Part shown: piece by piece, positions 41,201 through 41,501 of the stretch
Position numbering within the stretch: the first letter of the stretch is position 1
How the letters are laid out: each line of letters opens with the position of its first letter
From: Aureococcus anophagefferens
Taxonomy: Eukaryota > Sar > Pelagophyceae > Pelagomonadales > Pelagomonadaceae
Length of the DNA: 41,501 nucleotides
Assembly (NCBI RefSeq): GCF_000186865.1
Contig: NW_008705601.1
Location: 95,787 to 137,287, forward strand
Direction of reading: 5' to 3'
Translations under genes and position numbers: made by a program
Notes under the pieces: generated by a model
What the model saw: the letters and a program-made list of their open reading frames with translations, nothing else
The model's database searches: none
Told to the model about the DNA's origin: nothing

Positions 41201-41501
41201 GACGGCTCATTCAGCCAAAGAAGAAACAATCATCAACGTGAAAGGGCATCGCCCATCGCCGGAAATGTGGTCGAACAGGATTCTCTCGAAATGGTGAGTA
41301 GCAGCAAGTACGATAAGATTTATCTATTTGCATATCAAACTGGGTGGCAAGGTGACAAGGTTTGTCTCCATGCGCGAGCTTGTGATCCGGACCTTGGTCA
41401 CGGCTTCCGATGTTCCCATTCTTTGATGGGCTGCTACTCGAAACAATGCAGAGAACTATGGATCGTTTCTTCTAAGTCAACTTCAAGTGGATTTTTAGTC
41501 A
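29208..41501 (+). CDS. PKS gene C, 5' part with ligase loading module, runs off the window
   Basis: First in-frame ATG after the gene B stop is 29208 (42 nt downstream, frame 0). Order: acyl-CoA ligase, ACP, KS-J, FSH hydrolase, unidentified segment, ECH1, ACP, ECH2, linker, KS-K, DH, ACP, KS-L. Phase 0 to 32624, 1 to 39279, 2 to 39510, then 0 to the end, changing only at KS introns. A ligase-ACP start just after an ST-TE end supports two separate genes rather than one. In-frame stops throughout, as in gene B. Confidence 0.65.
29240..31340 (+). CDS. Acetyl-CoA-synthetase-like acyl ligase (loading domain)
   Basis: Adenylate-forming enzyme of the ACS type rather than the NRPS type. NSAFNETD-(TGA)-H where ACS has D-R-H, AAGD-(TGA 29604)[14 protein letters not shown] where the family has [41 protein letters not shown] (phosphate loop, 30180), [29 protein letters not shown]-(TGA 31032)-ISTAQIE where ACS has GHR, and [14 protein letters not shown] with the catalytic Lys. 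Frame 0. It would activate a short carboxylic acid and load it on the next ACP as starter. Confidence 0.85.
31500..31730 (+). CDS. Loading ACP of gene C
   Basis: [18 protein letters not shown](TGA 31617)-SLQD-(TAG 31632)[20 protein letters not shown]. Thr replaces Asp before the pantetheine Ser. The two stops fall at Arg/Gln-type positions of helix II-III. Frame 0. Confidence 0.8.
31850..33055 (+). CDS. KS-J ketosynthase domain (three exons)
   Basis: KVPLLRW, YGSF, DPQ-(TAA 32007)[53 protein letters not shown]-(TGA 32394)-[11 protein letters not shown]-(TAG 32481)[17 protein letters not shown](TGA 32535)-[16 protein letters not shown], intron, KANVGHLE, intron, [19 protein letters not shown]. 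The His of RCH is Tyr here, the only such change among complete copies. The catalytic triad is kept. Confidence 0.9.
32625..32673 (+). other. Intron 1 of KS-J (49 nt)
   Basis: GTACGGCAT...TATAATAG with a T-rich tract before the acceptor, phase 0 after GDPIE. Confidence 0.85.
32844..32888 (+). other. Intron 2 of KS-J (45 nt)
   Basis: GTCTGGGCA...AACTATAG, phase 2 (CG|G), restoring IQLYRLNFHL. It has no internal stop and a length divisible by 3, so retention would go unnoticed by ORF finders. Confidence 0.75.
33056..33545 (+). other. Linker between KS-J and hydrolase
   Basis: Frame 1 is open for 80 codons (33220-33462, [21 protein letters not shown]). Not recognised. Confidence 0.4.
33553..34245 (+). 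CDS. FSH1/LovG-type serine hydrolase domain, copy 2
   Basis: [15 protein letters not shown](TAG 33595), [27 protein letters not shown]-(TAA 33790)-[20 protein letters not shown] (GxSxG nucleophile), [23 protein letters not shown]-(TAG 34123)-[13 protein letters not shown]. Frame 1. The three TAA/TAG codons face CAA, CAA and CAG in copy 1, while an Arg here faces TGA in copy 1. This is the clearest pairwise evidence that stops replace Gln and Arg. Confidence 0.78.
34250..36030 (+). other. Unidentified segment between FSH hydrolase and ECH, copy 2
   Basis: Frame 1 connects the flanking domains. It includes an open 94-codon stretch 35179-35463 ([37 protein letters not shown]) and another at 35758-36003. 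Shares blocks with 11.9-13.5 kb. About 590 codons with stops. No family recognised. Confidence 0.45.
36040..36760 (+). CDS. Enoyl-CoA hydratase domain (ECH1-like), gene C
   Basis: [96 protein letters not shown]. Paralogue of 13551-14160, with both oxyanion-hole segments present. Frame 1; TAG and TGA codons occur, including a TAG at a Gln-like site in FAS-x-SLRTLV. Confidence 0.8.
36761..37155 (+). other. Linker before the second ACP of gene C
   Basis: No recognisable domain; the flanks share frame 1. Confidence 0.35.
37165..37365 (+). CDS. ACP between ECH1 and ECH2
   Basis: [21 protein letters not shown](TGA 37258)[30 protein letters not shown] is where ACPs have Arg (NRLQ). Frame 1. Confidence 0.87.
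37420..38019 (+). CDS. Second enoyl-CoA hydratase domain (ECH2-like)
   Basis: Crotonase fold: [112 protein letters not shown]. Completely open, no internal stop from 37294 to TGA 38017. In beta-branching cassettes ECH2 decarboxylates the glutaconyl-type product of ECH1; the ECH1-ACP-ECH2 order fits. Confidence 0.85.
   Translation, partial: GDTPSPPILVSQIVRGVVIVSYNRPQEKNPFDAALSSALVSVLDKLNTDLQLSAAIITGRGGYFCTAAKFDELLRPIHPVWLHTSLVAGIVMLFDSFITFSKPIVAAINGPAFGGGVTQATLCDMVLSLRHAKYSLTFSHWKVSPEGCASVHLARVIGISEAGKMLAGAWIPSSAVAKSIGLVSEVVADLSTLLGTTDK
38020..38480 (+). other. Linker between ECH2 and KS-K
   Basis: A 93-codon open stretch in frame 0 (38085-38366) differs from frame 1 of both flanks. Either it is chance or two unseen introns lie here. 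No domain recognised. Confidence 0.35.
38500..39735 (+). CDS. KS-K ketosynthase domain (three exons)
   Basis: [17 protein letters not shown](TAG 38605)-[65 protein letters not shown]-(TAA 39139)[33 protein letters not shown], intron, KSNMGHLEP, intron with GC donor, [19 protein letters not shown]. Phases 1, 2, 0. One of the cleanest copies (few stops). It has a short Ser/Gly/Val-Ala insertion near 38720-38765. Confidence 0.9.
39280..39328 (+). other. Intron 1 of KS-K (49 nt)
   Basis: GTACTTTCA...TTGGATAG after GDPIE, phase 0. Confidence 0.85.
39511..39556 (+). other. Intron 2 of KS-K (46 nt, GC-AG)
   Basis: GCTGCTCCC...ATGTCAG, phase 2 (CA|G), restoring NAQMNQLNAHL. The donor is GC, unlike GT in its relatives. 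Confidence 0.7.
39780..40620 (+). CDS. Dehydratase (DH) domain
   Basis: Double-hotdog dehydratase. [20 protein letters not shown] carries the HxxxGxxxxP catalytic His motif (39868 on). [12 protein letters not shown]...HAIGH fits the middle hotdog strand. [24 protein letters not shown] fits the second hotdog, where the family has L-(L)-DA-x-x-Q. The expected catalytic Asp is His (CAC at about 40398), so activity is doubtful. Frame 0, several stops in the second half. Confidence 0.7.
40621..40975 (+). other. Linker between DH and ACP
   Basis: Frame 0 is open for 73 codons (40767-40985). No KR signature (no GGxGxxG-like motif) or other domain seen. Confidence 0.4.
40985..41200 (+). CDS. ACP after DH
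   Basis: [29 protein letters not shown] then [18 protein letters not shown]. Intact DSL motif, no internal stop in 40995-41297. Frame 0. Confidence 0.88.
41375..41501 (+). CDS. KS-L, start only
   Basis: ASDVPIL-(TGA 41424)[16 protein letters not shown] aligns with the RVP-x-x-RW...YGS start of the other KSs; TGA again replaces Arg of RW. Frame 0, cut by the window end. Confidence 0.6.

Noticed and set aside
1..41501. TGA read as Trp (as in several known codes)
   Set aside because: Conserved Trp residues ([21 protein letters not shown]) use TGG. I found no TGA at a Trp column, while more than 15 fall on Arg columns.
1..41501. Simple neutral pseudogene cluster
   Set aside because: Not excluded, but disfavoured: no frameshifts in complete domains, catalytic residues retained, introns intact, and stops confined largely to Gln/Arg columns.
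1..41501. Acyltransferase or ketoreductase domains
   Set aside because: No GHSxG-type AT motif and no GGxGxxG-type KR motif found in the phases used by the genes.

Overview
The window is eukaryotic nuclear DNA, most likely from a microalga (haptophyte, dinoflagellate or stramenopile; I cannot decide which). Signs of this are 15 very short spliceosomal introns (45-56 nt, GT-AG, one GC-AG) at recurring positions inside ketosynthase (KS) domains, algal-type KS signatures (GYCRGEG, GTIAHG), and a GC-rich gene for a four-helix membrane protein with an EF-hand. Nothing points to bacterial operons, and no tRNA, rRNA or CRISPR was seen.

Almost all of it is modular polyketide/non-ribosomal peptide megasynthase on the + strand, in three genes. 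Gene A (3' end only, 3-3547): KS-A, ACP, sulfotransferase (ST), thioesterase (TE). An interlude with different composition follows (3550-7060): a GC-rich tandem repeat of a 96-residue unit and a frame-broken four-TM/EF-hand gene. Gene B (start unclear, about 7.3 kb, to 29165): degenerate ACP, collapsed KS-C, tandem ACPs, KS-D, FSH1-type hydrolase, unidentified segment, enoyl-CoA hydratase (ECH), ACP, KS-E, ACP, KS-F, ACP, NRPS C-A-PCP, KS-G, ACP, KS-H, ACP, KS-I, ACP, ST, TE. Gene C (29208 to beyond the window): acyl-CoA-ligase loading domain, ACP, KS-J, FSH hydrolase, unidentified segment, ECH1, ACP, ECH2, KS-K, DH, ACP, start of KS-L. No acyltransferase domain was seen, so extender units would have to be supplied in trans. 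ST-TE ends resemble the decarboxylative, terminal-alkene-forming ends of CurM and Ols. ECH/ACP/ECH resembles a beta-branching cassette.

The striking feature is that every domain is crossed by in-frame TAA, TAG and TGA codons, yet I find no frameshift in the intact modules. Reading phase changes only at the introns, and one phase runs from about 8.3 to 17.66 kb. Compared with paralogous domains in the same window, TAA/TAG fall mostly at Gln columns and TGA mostly at Arg columns. KS catalytic Cys-His-His are kept in all 9 complete KSs (27/27). Under the standard code all three genes would be called pseudogenes. The pattern is unlike neutral decay and suggests recoding, U-to-C mRNA editing, or a very unusual mutational process. 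Domain entries are given as CDS with that caveat. 'Frame 0/1/2' below means codon start position modulo 3.
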